NCBI GenBank assembly: GCA_037414955.1
Contig: JBBEWH010000180.1
Span: 25,283 to 89,282 of the forward strand
DNA: 64,000 nucleotides
Direction: 5' to 3'
DNA from: Phytohabitans sp037414955
GTDB lineage: Bacteria; Actinomycetota; Actinomycetes; Mycobacteriales; Micromonosporaceae
A model generated the notes under the pieces. That model did no database searches and was not told the origin of the DNA. It saw only the letters and a list, made by a program, of their open reading frames with translations. The position numbers and the translations under genes were made by a program. Below are positions 24,801-29,516 of the stretch, in pieces (position 1 is the stretch's first letter; every line of letters begins with the position of its first letter).

Positions 24801-27390
24801 CCAGGCCGCCTACGTCATCTACACCTCCGGCTCGACGGGCCGGCCCAAGGGCGTGATCGTGCCGCACGAGGGCATCGGCAGCCTGGTCGCCACCGCGATC
24901 GACCGGATGGGCGTCGGCCCGGACAGCCGGGTGCTGCAGTTCGCGTCGTTCGGCTTCGACGTGGCGGTCTTCGAGATGGCGATGGCGCTGTGCGTCGGCG
25001 GCACGCTGGTGCTCGTACCCGACGATGCCCGCGTGCCCGACAAGCCGCTCACCGACTTCCTCACTGAGCAGCGGATCAGCCACATGATCCTGCCGCCGTC
25101 GCTGGTGTCCGCGCTACCGCCGGAGTGCGAGCTGCCCGAGGGGGCGGTGCTGCTGGTCGGCACCGAGACGGTGCCGCCGGACCTCGTCGGGCGGTGGGCG
25201 GAGCGGCTGCGGCTGTTCGGCGCGTACGGCCTCACCGAGGCCACCGTGAACTCGACCCTGTGGGCCGGGCAACCGGGCTGGCGCGACGCGGTCCCCATCG
25301 GACGGCCGGACCCGAACACCCGTACGTACATCTTGGACGGTGCCCTGCGCCCGGTGCCACCCGGCGTGGTCGGCGAGCTGTACGTCGGCGGCCGCGGCCT
25401 GGCGCGCGGCTACCTCGGGCGGCCGGGCCTCACCGCGGGCCGGTTCGTGGCCGACCCGTACGGCCCGCCCGGCGCCCGGATGTACCGCACCGGGGACCGG
25501 GCGCGCTGGCGCGCCAACGGCGACATCGACTTCCTCGGCCGCGTCGACGACCAGGTGAAGATCCGCGGCTTCCGGGTCGAGCTCGGCGAGGTCGAGGCGG
25601 CGCTCGCGCGCTACCCGGGCGTCGCGCAGGCCGCGGTCGTCGCGGACGGCAAGCGCCTCATCGGGTACGCCGTCCCGGCCGCCGGCCCGCTCGACCCGAC
25701 CGAGTTGCGCGCCCACGTGGCCGGGCTGCTGCCCGAGTACATGGTGCCCGCCGCCGTGGTGGTGCTCGACGGACCGCTGCCGCTCACCCCGAACGGCAAG
25801 CTGGACCGCAAGGCGCTGCCGGCACCGTCGCTGAGCGGCACCGGGCGCCCACCGCGCGACGACCGGGAACGGGCGCTGTGCGCGCTGGTGGCGTCGGTGC
25901 TGAGGCTGCCGGACGTGGGCGTCGACGACGACTTCTTCGCGCTCGGCGGCGACAGCATCGTGGCGATCCAGCTGGTGCGCCGGGCCCGCGAGGCCGGCCT
26001 CGCGGTCACGCCGCGCATGGTGCTCCAGCACCGCACCGTCGCCGGCCTCGCCGCCGCGGCGACCGCCCCCGCGCCCGTGGCGTCCGAGGACGGCACCGGT
26101 CAGGTGCCGTTCACCCCGATCCTGAGCTGGGTGCGCGAGGGCGGCGGATCGCTGCGCGGGTACAACCAGTCGGTGCTGCTGCGGGTGCCGGCCGGGCTCG
26201 GGGCGGACCGGCTCGCGGGGGCGCTGCGGGCCGTCGTGGACCGGCACGACATGCTGCGCGCCCACTTCGGACCGTCCACCATCGACGTCCCGCCGCCCGG
26301 AGCGGACTGCTTCGAGGTCCGCCGGGTCGCGCTGACCGGCGAGCCGCGGCAGGTCATCGCCGCCGAAGCCCGGGACGCGCAGCGCCGGCTCGACCCGGCG
26401 GCCGGGCGGAACGTCCAAGCCGTCTGGTTCGACGCCGGCGACCGGCCCGGCCGGCTGCTGCTCGTCGTGCACCACTTCGCCGTCGACTGGGTGTCGTGGC
26501 GGGTCATCACCGGCGACCTCGAAGCCGCGTGGCGGGACGGCACCCCGCCCGGCCCGGTGCCCACCTCGTTCCGCCGGTGGGCGCGGCTGCTGGCGTCGCG
26601 GGCCGCGACGCACGAGGCCGAGCTGCCACTGTGGACGGAGGCGCTCACCACCGGCGACCCGCTGCCCCTCGACCGGCCGGTCGACCCGGCCCGGGACGTG
26701 GCCGCCACCGCCCGGCAGCTCACCCTGACCCTGCCGCCCGCCGTCACCGCCCCGCTGCTGGGCGCGGTGCCGGCCGCGCACGACGCCGGCGTCACCGACG
26801 TGTTCCTCGCCGCGCTGGCCCTCGCCGTGAACGACTGGCGCGCCCGGCGCGGCGGGACCGGCCGGACCGTGACGGTCGCCCTGGAGAGCCACGGCCGGCG
26901 GGAGGAACTGTCCAGCGGCATCGACCTGTCGCGTACCGTCGGATGGTTTACCAGCCTCTACCCGGTCCGCCTGGACCCCGGTGCGGCCGCGACCGCCGCG
27001 GCGGCCGTCGCCCGGACCCGCGCCGCGCTGGCCGGCGTCCCGGACGGTGGCCTCGGGTACGGCCTGCTGCGGCACCTCAACCCGCGCACCGGCCCGGCGC
27101 TGGCCGCCCTGGGCGCGCCGCCGATCGAGTTCAACTACCTCGGCCGGTTCGACCTGCCGGACGAGCAGGACTGGGCGTTCGCGCCGGAGACCGACGCGCT
27201 CGACATCGGCGTCGACCCGGACATGCCGCACCGGTTCGCGCTGTCCGTCAACGCGCACACCGAAGACCGCCCCGGCGGCCCGGAACTGTCCGCGACGTGG
27301 ATCTGGCCGGCCGCCGTGCTGACCGAGGAGGCCGTGCGGGACCTGGCCGCGACCTGGTTCCGCGTCCTTACCGAATGGAGCAGCTCATGA
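12847..27390 (+). CDS. Four-module siderophore NRPS: A-MT-T, C-A-T, C-A-MT-T, C-A-T-E
   Basis: 4,847 residues; GTG at 12847 (a TTG at 12841 would add two residues). Domain order, with approximate residues: A1 5-440 with N-methyltransferase 445-815 inserted between A8 and A9, T1 (Ser910); C2 962-1395 (HHIVADG, His1095), A2 1400-1880, T2 (Ser1929); C3 2000-2435, A3 2450-2870 with N-methyltransferase 2900-3210, T3 (Ser3337); C4 3394-3845, A4 3862-4330, T4 (Ser4370); epimerase 4418-4847. Both methyltransferases keep VLEIGVGSG and NSV(A/V)xYFP. By eye, the A3 specificity residues are D-M-E-N-L-G-L-I-N, the set known for N5-hydroxyornithine. A1 (D-V-W-I-L-A-A-V-N) and A4 (D-V-F-I-L-V-A-V-N) resemble each other and may take formyl-hydroxyornithine; A2 is unreadable. 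No thioesterase is present. Several palindromic repeats are inserted in frame. It overlaps mbtH by ATGA. Confidence 0.92.
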   Translation: MRLATFPELFAARVRETPDAVALVYEDVELTYAALNARANRLAHALIARGVGPERVVALALPRSADMIVAQVAVLKAGGAYLPIDPDYPAERIAYMLADASPVCQLSTVPALDGHPDTDPEVALSPRHAAYVIYTSGSTGRPKGVVLSHAGVAKLIATQVERFGVGPHSRVLQFASPSFDVAFWDLCLGLLSGGRLIVVPADRRVPGAALTEYAEKHGANFLILPPALLASLPDDCALPDGATLLAGTERVAPELVARYARRQRMFNAYGPTEATVNSTLGLCSPAPLVDGSVPIGVPDPGTRAYVLDEALRPAPAGAPGELYLAGPGLARGYLGQPGLTAARFVADPYTPGERMYRTGDLVRELPDGRLDFLGRTDDQVKIRGYRIEPGEVESVLRGHPAVAQVAVLGRADSSGTKRLVAYVVPALRPDDASRSPADGQIARGSADGQVEVWRETHDALFTTSGDDPFAGWTSSYDGAPIPTDEMREWWDATVERVRALRPRRVLEIGVGSGMILTGVAPHVDAYWGLDLSASAIDNLRARIPVTYADRVELHAQPAHDLGGLPTGFFDTVVINSVAMYFPNADYLTGVLRESVALLAPGGRVFVGDVRNLRLLRHFRTAVEHHRSGTVDPAAVDRAVAWERELLLDPDYFAALPDVLADVGRVDIHLKRGRSHNELTRYRYDVVLTQGRAPSYRFTHRKGPFQSLAALEGALGEPRDGFRVTGIPNARLTGDAAAVDPEDVRALGERFGYTVDLTWTADGDQGEFDAVFTRPGTEPGPLYESGPLYESGPLYESGPIYESGTGQRPYANTPAPFVDVNALMRAVRGYAREHLPEYMVPAAIVSLHRLPVAPSGKLDRAALPAPDFAALATGRPPRNPREETLCALVADVLDLPRVGIDDDFFALGGDSIVAIQLIVRARKAGIALSPRDVFQRRTVAALAAAAGEVVAAPSDAAEASAVAPLTPLQEGFFFHAHLDPASDVYAVQLMVELRGPLDAARLRGAAQALLDRHAALRAGFHQRPDGRVVQTVADGVAVPWREIDLTGYPESERVARAAAVAEAERRVPFDLARPPLLRCVLVRRDAERHDLVLRFHHIVADGWSVSVLLRELLARYGGAELPPVTPYPAYLTWLAGRDQRAAREAWGAALAGLDEPTRLAPASTPAANGPARPEEVRVALPAALTAALTARARERGLTLGTLVQGAWGLLLGRLLGRADVVFGTTVSGRAADVDGVESMVGLFINTLPVRVRCRPERPVAEALGRLQAERVALLDHEHLGLATIQRDAGLGDLFDTLVVVENYPVDGELRDPSGALTVTGLDYVDTGHYPLAVIVLPAERLELRLKHDATRVAGPAARRVADRLVRVLEAIAADPDQPAGRLDVSTPDERHPLVGEARELPPATLVDGFVQQAARCPDAIAVIEGDAEVSFGELDRRSSVLAGRLRARGIGPEHVVAVAIPRSMDLVVALLGVLKSGAAYLPIDANLPADRRAFMLADADAAALLTPTDDDIRRSCDSHAQMPEMEPEQCKIGGGDHAAYVIYTSGSTGRPKGVVVTHRAVTAQLAWAQDRFPLGPTDRVLHQLSASFDPSLLELFWPLGVGATVVLAPPDAHRDPARLAELVKRRGVTTLTTVSSVLGAFADVAAADPDAFAMLRRVFAGGDALPVEVAARWRARTGVPVYNVYGPTETTIQVTYQEAESGGTGTVPIGRPVWNTRLYVLDAALRPATTGELYVGGIQLARGYHGRTGLTASRFVADPFAPGERMYRTGDLVRRRADGVLDYLGRADQQVKIRGNRVEPGEVEDRLRRLPGVAEAAVVARRDGPGGARLVGYAVPVPGSAVDAEALRVELAAALPDAMVPSVIVALDALPRTPSGKVDRAALPAPATQRAAARAPGDAREAALCTAFAAVLGLAEVGVDDDFFALGGDSILSIAVASRARAAGLDLGPREVFTHRTPAALARAAGAGVAPDAVPDRPLVTLTEEETARVRRAAGRPVDDVWPLSPLQEGLYFHASYDAADIDVYTAQAAFDFRAGLDADRLRAACAALLTRNPATRAGFLSDGLSRPVQFVVAEPRVPLTEVDLSDLPPPERDARLDEIMAADRTRRFDLASPPLFRLLLLRLGAGVDRLVVSHHVLVWDGWSASVFLEQLLGLYASGGDDRALAPAGSYRDYLAWLATQDTAASARAWREALAGLAEPTLVAPAGTATHPVLPQRHRVELDEDVSERLRATARRLGVTLNTVLNAAWGLALSNLVGRADVVFGATVAGRTAPIDHVENAIGLFLNTVPVRVALDPREPVADLLRRLHAERTALMPHEYLGLGDVQRESDHGALFDSLFALQNIGGEDELAALRERHGVVEVGSVDATHYPLAVVVTPARRLRATLAYRPDVLDADLAAAVLDRFATALAGLVADVSAPVGAVDVLPDGARQRLATDWDRTAHPVGDETVADLLAAQAARTPGETALVFGAERVSYAELDARVNRMARLLIAQGAAPERVVALALPRSIDMVVALFAVLRTGAAYLPLELDHPVERLALMLDDARPVCVLSTVAVAATLPVDCVAVDAVDLSMFDDAPLGLRFSLEHPAYVIYTSGSTGRPKGVVTPYRGLTNMQLNHREAIFGPTIAAAGGRRLRIAHTVSFAFDMSWEELLWLVEGHEVHVCDEELRRDASALVAYCQRHRIDVVNVTPTYAQHLFEEGLLDGPHRPPLVLLGGEAVSDAVWNRLRDTEGTLGYNLYGPTEYTINTLGGGTEDSATPTVGTPIWNTRAYIVDTWLRPVPDGAAGELYIGGVGLARGYLDQPGLSAARFVADPFGPPGSRMYRTGDLVRRGSSPPPLGEHGGGNLDFLGRTDDQIKIRGYRVELGEIESVLAAHALVAQAAVVVRDERLVGYVVPAGSDVDREAAEAAQVGEWQQIYDAEYTQIGTALSTEDFSGWDSSYDGQPIPLADMREWRETTLAHIRSLRPRRVLEIGVGSGLLLSPLAPDCEAYWGTDFAPSVVAQLRAGVAADPRLRGRVELRCQPADVFDGLPRGFFDTVVVNSVVQYFPSRDYLTRVLTGALELLAPGGAVFVGDVRNLRLAEHFHAAVAAPPGAAAREKELLIDPDYFATLPGVTAAVAVRRGRSHNELTRYRYNAVLMHGRDPSYAESDKKVPFQSLDAVAGQLADGLWVTGVPNARLGVDGGVEPEELYDLGAAHGYHVHVTWSAGDDTALDAVFTRDPAFVAHAPSGDRPLTNDPAAARDAGALAHRLREHLKRHLPDYMVPAAFVTLDRLPLTVNGKLDLTALPDAAPTVQRGPARPPSTAAEEVLCGLYAEVLGLPEVGVDDNFFDLGGHSLLATRLVSRARTALGTELAIRDLFEAPTVAELAARAAGRTGRRPALVPVDRPAEIPASYAQQRLWVLQQLDGDSAAYNFPIVMRLRGAFDVDAFRAALADVAGRHEALRTVFAERDGRPVQRVLPAPAYPVVEVVTAHPVAATGDAGDRAGDPAAVVAAAVRRPFDLAAELPVRATVVTVAPDEHVVLVLLHHITTDEWSDGPFLRDLATAYTARVAGHGPEWTPLPVQYADYTLWQRELLGDESDPDSLAGRQLAYWREALRGAPERIELPGAATIGAGDAGASLTVDLGAAAAAGLRSLAQRSGASMFMVAHAAVAALLHRLGSGTDIPLGAPIAGRTDEALDGLVGFFVNTLVLRADLSGDPSFGDLVGRVRTADLAAFEHQDVPFEAVVKALNPDRSLASNPLFQVMVVYRNRSDEDFALPGLTVTPEPAETGTARFDLVFAFVERSGEAERPGGLDLLLEYRTGLFDAETVARLGERLALLLAQAAADPDAPLSRLDVLAAGERERVLRDFNATERVVPEESFPALFARQVAARPDAVAIVDGDRRVSYAELDALAGGVAGILAARGVGREDVVGVAVPRSTEMVAAALGAMRLGAAYLPLDQNQPEERLAYMVADSGASIVVTPATFGSETAPRPPADITLDQAAYVIYTSGSTGRPKGVIVPHEGIGSLVATAIDRMGVGPDSRVLQFASFGFDVAVFEMAMALCVGGTLVLVPDDARVPDKPLTDFLTEQRISHMILPPSLVSALPPECELPEGAVLLVGTETVPPDLVGRWAERLRLFGAYGLTEATVNSTLWAGQPGWRDAVPIGRPDPNTRTYILDGALRPVPPGVVGELYVGGRGLARGYLGRPGLTAGRFVADPYGPPGARMYRTGDRARWRANGDIDFLGRVDDQVKIRGFRVELGEVEAALARYPGVAQAAVVADGKRLIGYAVPAAGPLDPTELRAHVAGLLPEYMVPAAVVVLDGPLPLTPNGKLDRKALPAPSLSGTGRPPRDDRERALCALVASVLRLPDVGVDDDFFALGGDSIVAIQLVRRAREAGLAVTPRMVLQHRTVAGLAAAATAPAPVASEDGTGQVPFTPILSWVREGGGSLRGYNQSVLLRVPAGLGADRLAGALRAVVDRHDMLRAHFGPSTIDVPPPGADCFEVRRVALTGEPRQVIAAEARDAQRRLDPAAGRNVQAVWFDAGDRPGRLLLVVHHFAVDWVSWRVITGDLEAAWRDGTPPGPVPTSFRRWARLLASRAATHEAELPLWTEALTTGDPLPLDRPVDPARDVAATARQLTLTLPPAVTAPLLGAVPAAHDAGVTDVFLAALALAVNDWRARRGGTGRTVTVALESHGRREELSSGIDLSRTVGWFTSLYPVRLDPGAAATAAAAVARTRAALAGVPDGGLGYGLLRHLNPRTGPALAALGAPPIEFNYLGRFDLPDEQDWAFAPETDALDIGVDPDMPHRFALSVNAHTEDRPGGPELSATWIWPAAVLTEEAVRDLAATWFRVLTEWSSS
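14914..14959. repeat. Palindrome family B, in frame inside NRPS methyltransferase 1
   Basis: Two GGAAGGGCCCCTTCC palindromes joined by TATCGCTTTACGCATA. It lies in the coding sequence just after the RYRYDVVL strand of the methyltransferase and is translated as GRAPSYRFTHRKGPFQ. Related copies: 22270, 29963 and 49078. Confidence 0.9.
15181..15252 (+). repeat. 18-bp tandem repeat, four units, inside NRPS
   Basis: GGCCCGCTCTATGAGTCC three times, then a diverged fourth unit. It encodes GPLYES x3 and GPIYES in the linker between methyltransferase 1 and the A9 motif. In-frame linker expansion; module 3 lacks it. Confidence 0.95.
17380..17443. repeat. Palindromic insertion (type F) in NRPS A2 domain
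   Basis: Perfect 12-bp arms CGCCGATCTTGC and GCAAGATCGGCG around a 40-bp centre. It lies in frame between the A2 and A3 core motifs of the second adenylation domain and encodes the odd Cys/Met/Glu-rich stretch SCDSHAQMPEMEPEQCKI that other A domains in this protein lack. Confidence 0.85.
21351..21378. repeat. Small palindromic insertion in NRPS A3 domain
   Basis: CCCGCCAC and GTGGCGGG arms (8 bp) with a TAGGGGAGCATG centre. It adds about ten residues (SSPPPLGEHGGG) between A7 (YRTGD) and A8 (FLGR), a loop that is short in the other three A domains. Confidence 0.7.
22270..22315. repeat. Palindrome family B, in frame inside NRPS methyltransferase 3
   Basis: GGAAGGGACCCTTCC, then TATGCGGAAAGCGATA, then a diverged second half ending CCCTTCC. 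Translated as GRDPSYAESDKKVPFQ at the position homologous to the 14914 copy, directly after RYRYNAVL. Confidence 0.9.
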
Positions 27391-27596
27391 CCAACCCCTT
27401 CGACGACCCGGACGGCCGGTTCCTGGTGCTCGTGAACGACGAGGACCAGCACTCGCTGTGGCCGTCCTTCGTGGACGTGCCGGCCGGCTGGACGGTGGCG
27501 TTCGGCGAGGAGAGCCGGGACGCCTGCCTCGCCTACGTCGAGGAGCACTGGACCGACCTCCGCCCCCGCACCCTCCGCGAGTCCATGACCCCATGA
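27387..27596 (+). CDS. MbtH-like protein
   Basis: 69 residues; the ATG overlaps the NRPS stop (ATGA), indicating translational coupling. It has the family signature NDEDQHSLWP (residues 17-26), VPAGW and the C-terminal CLAYVEEHWTDLRP. MbtH proteins bind NRPS adenylation domains and are needed for their folding or activity, so this is almost certainly the partner of the adjacent synthetase. Its last codons, proline then TGA, lie within the outer bases of a family A palindrome, so the repeat supplies the stop codon. Confidence 0.95.
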   Translation: MTNPFDDPDGRFLVLVNDEDQHSLWPSFVDVPAGWTVAFGEESRDACLAYVEEHWTDLRPRTLRESMTP

Positions 27597-27648
27597 TCAA
27601 GGCGTCCTTCACGTAGTCCTGACGACGTGAAGGACGCCTTGATCATGG
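27591..27648. repeat. Palindrome family A, shared stop region of mbtH and ABC gene
   Basis: CCATGATCAAGGCGTCCTTC with its mirror around GTCCTGAC. It is convergent-gene spacing: the left TGA ends mbtH and the right TGA, on the minus strand, ends the ABC exporter gene. It could also act as a bidirectional terminator hairpin, although no T-tract follows. Confidence 0.95.
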
Positions 27649-29457
27649 GGAGGGGCGGGTGGCGGACCAGGCGGTCCAGAGGGCGGCGTAGCGGCCGCCG
27701 GCGGCGACCAGCTCGTCGTGCGTGCCGGACTCCACGACCTGGCCGGCGTCCAGGACGACCACCCGGTCGGCGGCCGCCGCCTGGGTGAGCCGGTGCGCGA
27801 CCACCAGCGCCGTCCGCCCGTCCAGCGCGCGGGTGGCAGCGTCCTCCAGTACCCGGGCGCCGGCGCTGCCGGCTTCGGCGGTCGCCTCGTCGAGCACCGC
27901 GATCGGCGGGTCGGCCAGCACGAGCCGGGCCAGCGCGAGTTGCTGTGCCTGGGTGACGGTCAGCCGGTGCCCGCCCTCGCCGACCACGGTGGCGAGCCCA
28001 TCGGGCAGGGCCTCGGCCCACTCCAGGGCGCCCACCCGGTCAAGAGCCGCCCGGATTTCCGGGTCGGTGGCGCCGGCGCGGGCGAGGCGCAGGTCGTCGT
28101 CGAGCCGGCCGGCGAAGACGTGCACCTCCTGGGTGATGAGGGCCACGGCCCGGCCCGGCCCGCTCACCGGCACGCCGCCGACGGCCACGCTGCCGCTGGT
28201 GGGCTGGTGCACGCCGGCGACCAGCTTCGCGATGGTGCTCTTGCCGGCGCCACTGGCACCGACCAGCGCCACCCGCTCGCCGGGCGCGACGTCGAGGTCG
28301 ATGCCGCGCAGCACCGGATGGCCGGGCGTGTACGCGTACCCAAGCCCCGCGATCTTGACCGACGCGTCACCCACCGGATCGTCGCCCACCGGCGCCTCCG
28401 CAGGAGACGCCGACTCCTCATGATCAGGGCGTCCTTCATGTAGTTCTAGCGACTTGAGGGACGCCTTGATCATGGGGGACGGGGGGAGGTCGACGACGCC
28501 GACGAGGCGGGCGAGGCCCGCGATCGCCACCTGGGCGTCGTCCACGAGCGCGAGCGCGATGTTGATCGGCCCGAACAGGTTGTGGAAGTACAGCGCGGCG
28601 GCGGCCGCGGTGCCGATGCTGACCGCGTCGGCCCGCACCAGCAGGAAACCGGCCACCAGTACCGCCGACAGGCCGATGAACTCGGCCAGGTTCAGCCGGC
28701 CGTAGAACCGGGTGACGAGGCGGGCGCCGCGCATCGCGAGGTCGACGGCCGCGCCCGAGCGTGACGCGATCCGCGACAGGTGCCGGTCGCCGAGCCGGAA
28801 CGCCCGCACGGTGGCGGCCCCGCCGATGGTGTCCAGGAGTTGCTGCTGCTGCGCGCCGACGGCCACCCGCTGCCGGGCGTAGAGCGGCACGGCCCGCCGC
28901 ACGTACCACCGCACGGTGTGTGCCTGGATCGGCACCGCCAGCAGCGCGGCGAGCAGGAACCGCCAGTCCAGCACGGCCAGCGCCACCAGCGTCAGCACGA
29001 TGGTCAGCACCGACTGGGCGAGCCGGGGGAGCGCACCCCGCACGGCGTCGGCGACGGACGCCACGTCGGCGGTGACCCGCGCCGTCAGGTCCCCGGACCC
29101 CGCCCGTTCAAGCTGATCCAGCGGCAGGTGCAGCGCCCGCGCCACGAATCGTTCGCGCAGCTCCGCGAGTATCCCCTCGCCGAGGCGGGCGACCAGCAGC
29201 ACGCCGAGCGCGGTGGTGACGCCCTGGATGACCGCGATCACGACGAGCAGCCCGACCGGGGTGGCGAGCGCACCGGCCGGGCGCCCGCCGGTGACCAGGT
29301 CGACGACGTGGCCGAGGATGGGCGCGGTGAGCAGGCCGACGGCGGTGCCGGCGGCCAGTACCCCGAACGCTCCGACGGCCAGCGCGCGGCGGGCCCGCAG
29401 CAGGCCGGTGACGACCGCGCGCACGCGGCGCGGCGACGCGGTGGGCAGCAGCTCCAT
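27643..29457 (-). CDS. ABC exporter half-transporter with canonical Walker A (subunit 2 of pair)
   Basis: 604 residues; ATG at 29455-29457 after GGGGAGGA. An earlier in-frame ATG lies in a repeat and is less likely. The N-terminal transmembrane domain (about residues 15-320, six helices) is type IV exporter-like. The NBD has Walker A GASGAGKST (about 397-405) and Walker B IAVLDEAT with the catalytic Glu, but the ABC signature reads VTQAQQ instead of LSGGQ. A family A palindrome inserts MIKASLKSLELHEGRPDHE in frame between TMD and NBD (about 328-346). It pairs with the upstream gene as a heterodimer whose second site is degenerate. Location in the siderophore locus suggests siderophore export; uptake of the ferric complex (IrtAB-like) is the alternative. 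Confidence 0.88.
   Translation of the reverse strand: MELLPTASPRRVRAVVTGLLRARRALAVGAFGVLAAGTAVGLLTAPILGHVVDLVTGGRPAGALATPVGLLVVIAVIQGVTTALGVLLVARLGEGILAELRERFVARALHLPLDQLERAGSGDLTARVTADVASVADAVRGALPRLAQSVLTIVLTLVALAVLDWRFLLAALLAVPIQAHTVRWYVRRAVPLYARQRVAVGAQQQQLLDTIGGAATVRAFRLGDRHLSRIASRSGAAVDLAMRGARLVTRFYGRLNLAEFIGLSAVLVAGFLLVRADAVSIGTAAAAALYFHNLFGPINIALALVDDAQVAIAGLARLVGVVDLPPSPMIKASLKSLELHEGRPDHEESASPAEAPVGDDPVGDASVKIAGLGYAYTPGHPVLRGIDLDVAPGERVALVGASGAGKSTIAKLVAGVHQPTSGSVAVGGVPVSGPGRAVALITQEVHVFAGRLDDDLRLARAGATDPEIRAALDRVGALEWAEALPDGLATVVGEGGHRLTVTQAQQLALARLVLADPPIAVLDEATAEAGSAGARVLEDAATRALDGRTALVVAHRLTQAAAADRVVVLDAGQVVESGTHDELVAAGGRYAALWTAWSATRPSP
28420..28473. repeat. Palindrome family A inside ABC exporter gene, in frame
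   Basis: ATGATCAGGGCGTCCTTCAT / right arm GACTTGAGGGACGCC-TTGATCAT. The two arms come from slightly different subtypes (CCTTCA versus CCCTCA). The copy is translated without a stop because it is read in the M-I-K-A-S frame, unlike the gene-end copies, which are read in the TGA frame. Confidence 0.9.
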
Positions 29458-29471
29458 GGTCTTCCTCCCCA

Positions 29472-29516
29472 AGATCAAGGCGTCCCTCACCTCGCTATGA
29501 GGGACGCCTTGATCAT
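29472..29516. repeat. Palindrome family A, short copy between the two ABC genes
   Basis: AGATCAAGGCGTCCCTCA...TGAGGGACGCCTTGATCAT with a shortened centre (CCTCGCTA). It sits between the stop of the upstream ABC gene (29513) and the ribosome site of the downstream one, and supplies the TGA-adjacent end of the upstream gene. Confidence 0.9.

Noticed and set aside
27591..27648. Family A palindromes as ends of an insertion sequence
   Set aside because: No transposase gene lies between any pair; the short distances and full internal symmetry fit a REP/MITE-like element better.
29458..29490. Start of the ABC gene at the ATG in the palindrome (MRDALI...)
   Set aside because: The ATG at 29455-29457 has a GGGGAGGA ribosome site and matches the usual protein start; the upstream codons are repeat sequence. 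The same MRDALIM reading appears before several genes for the same reason.
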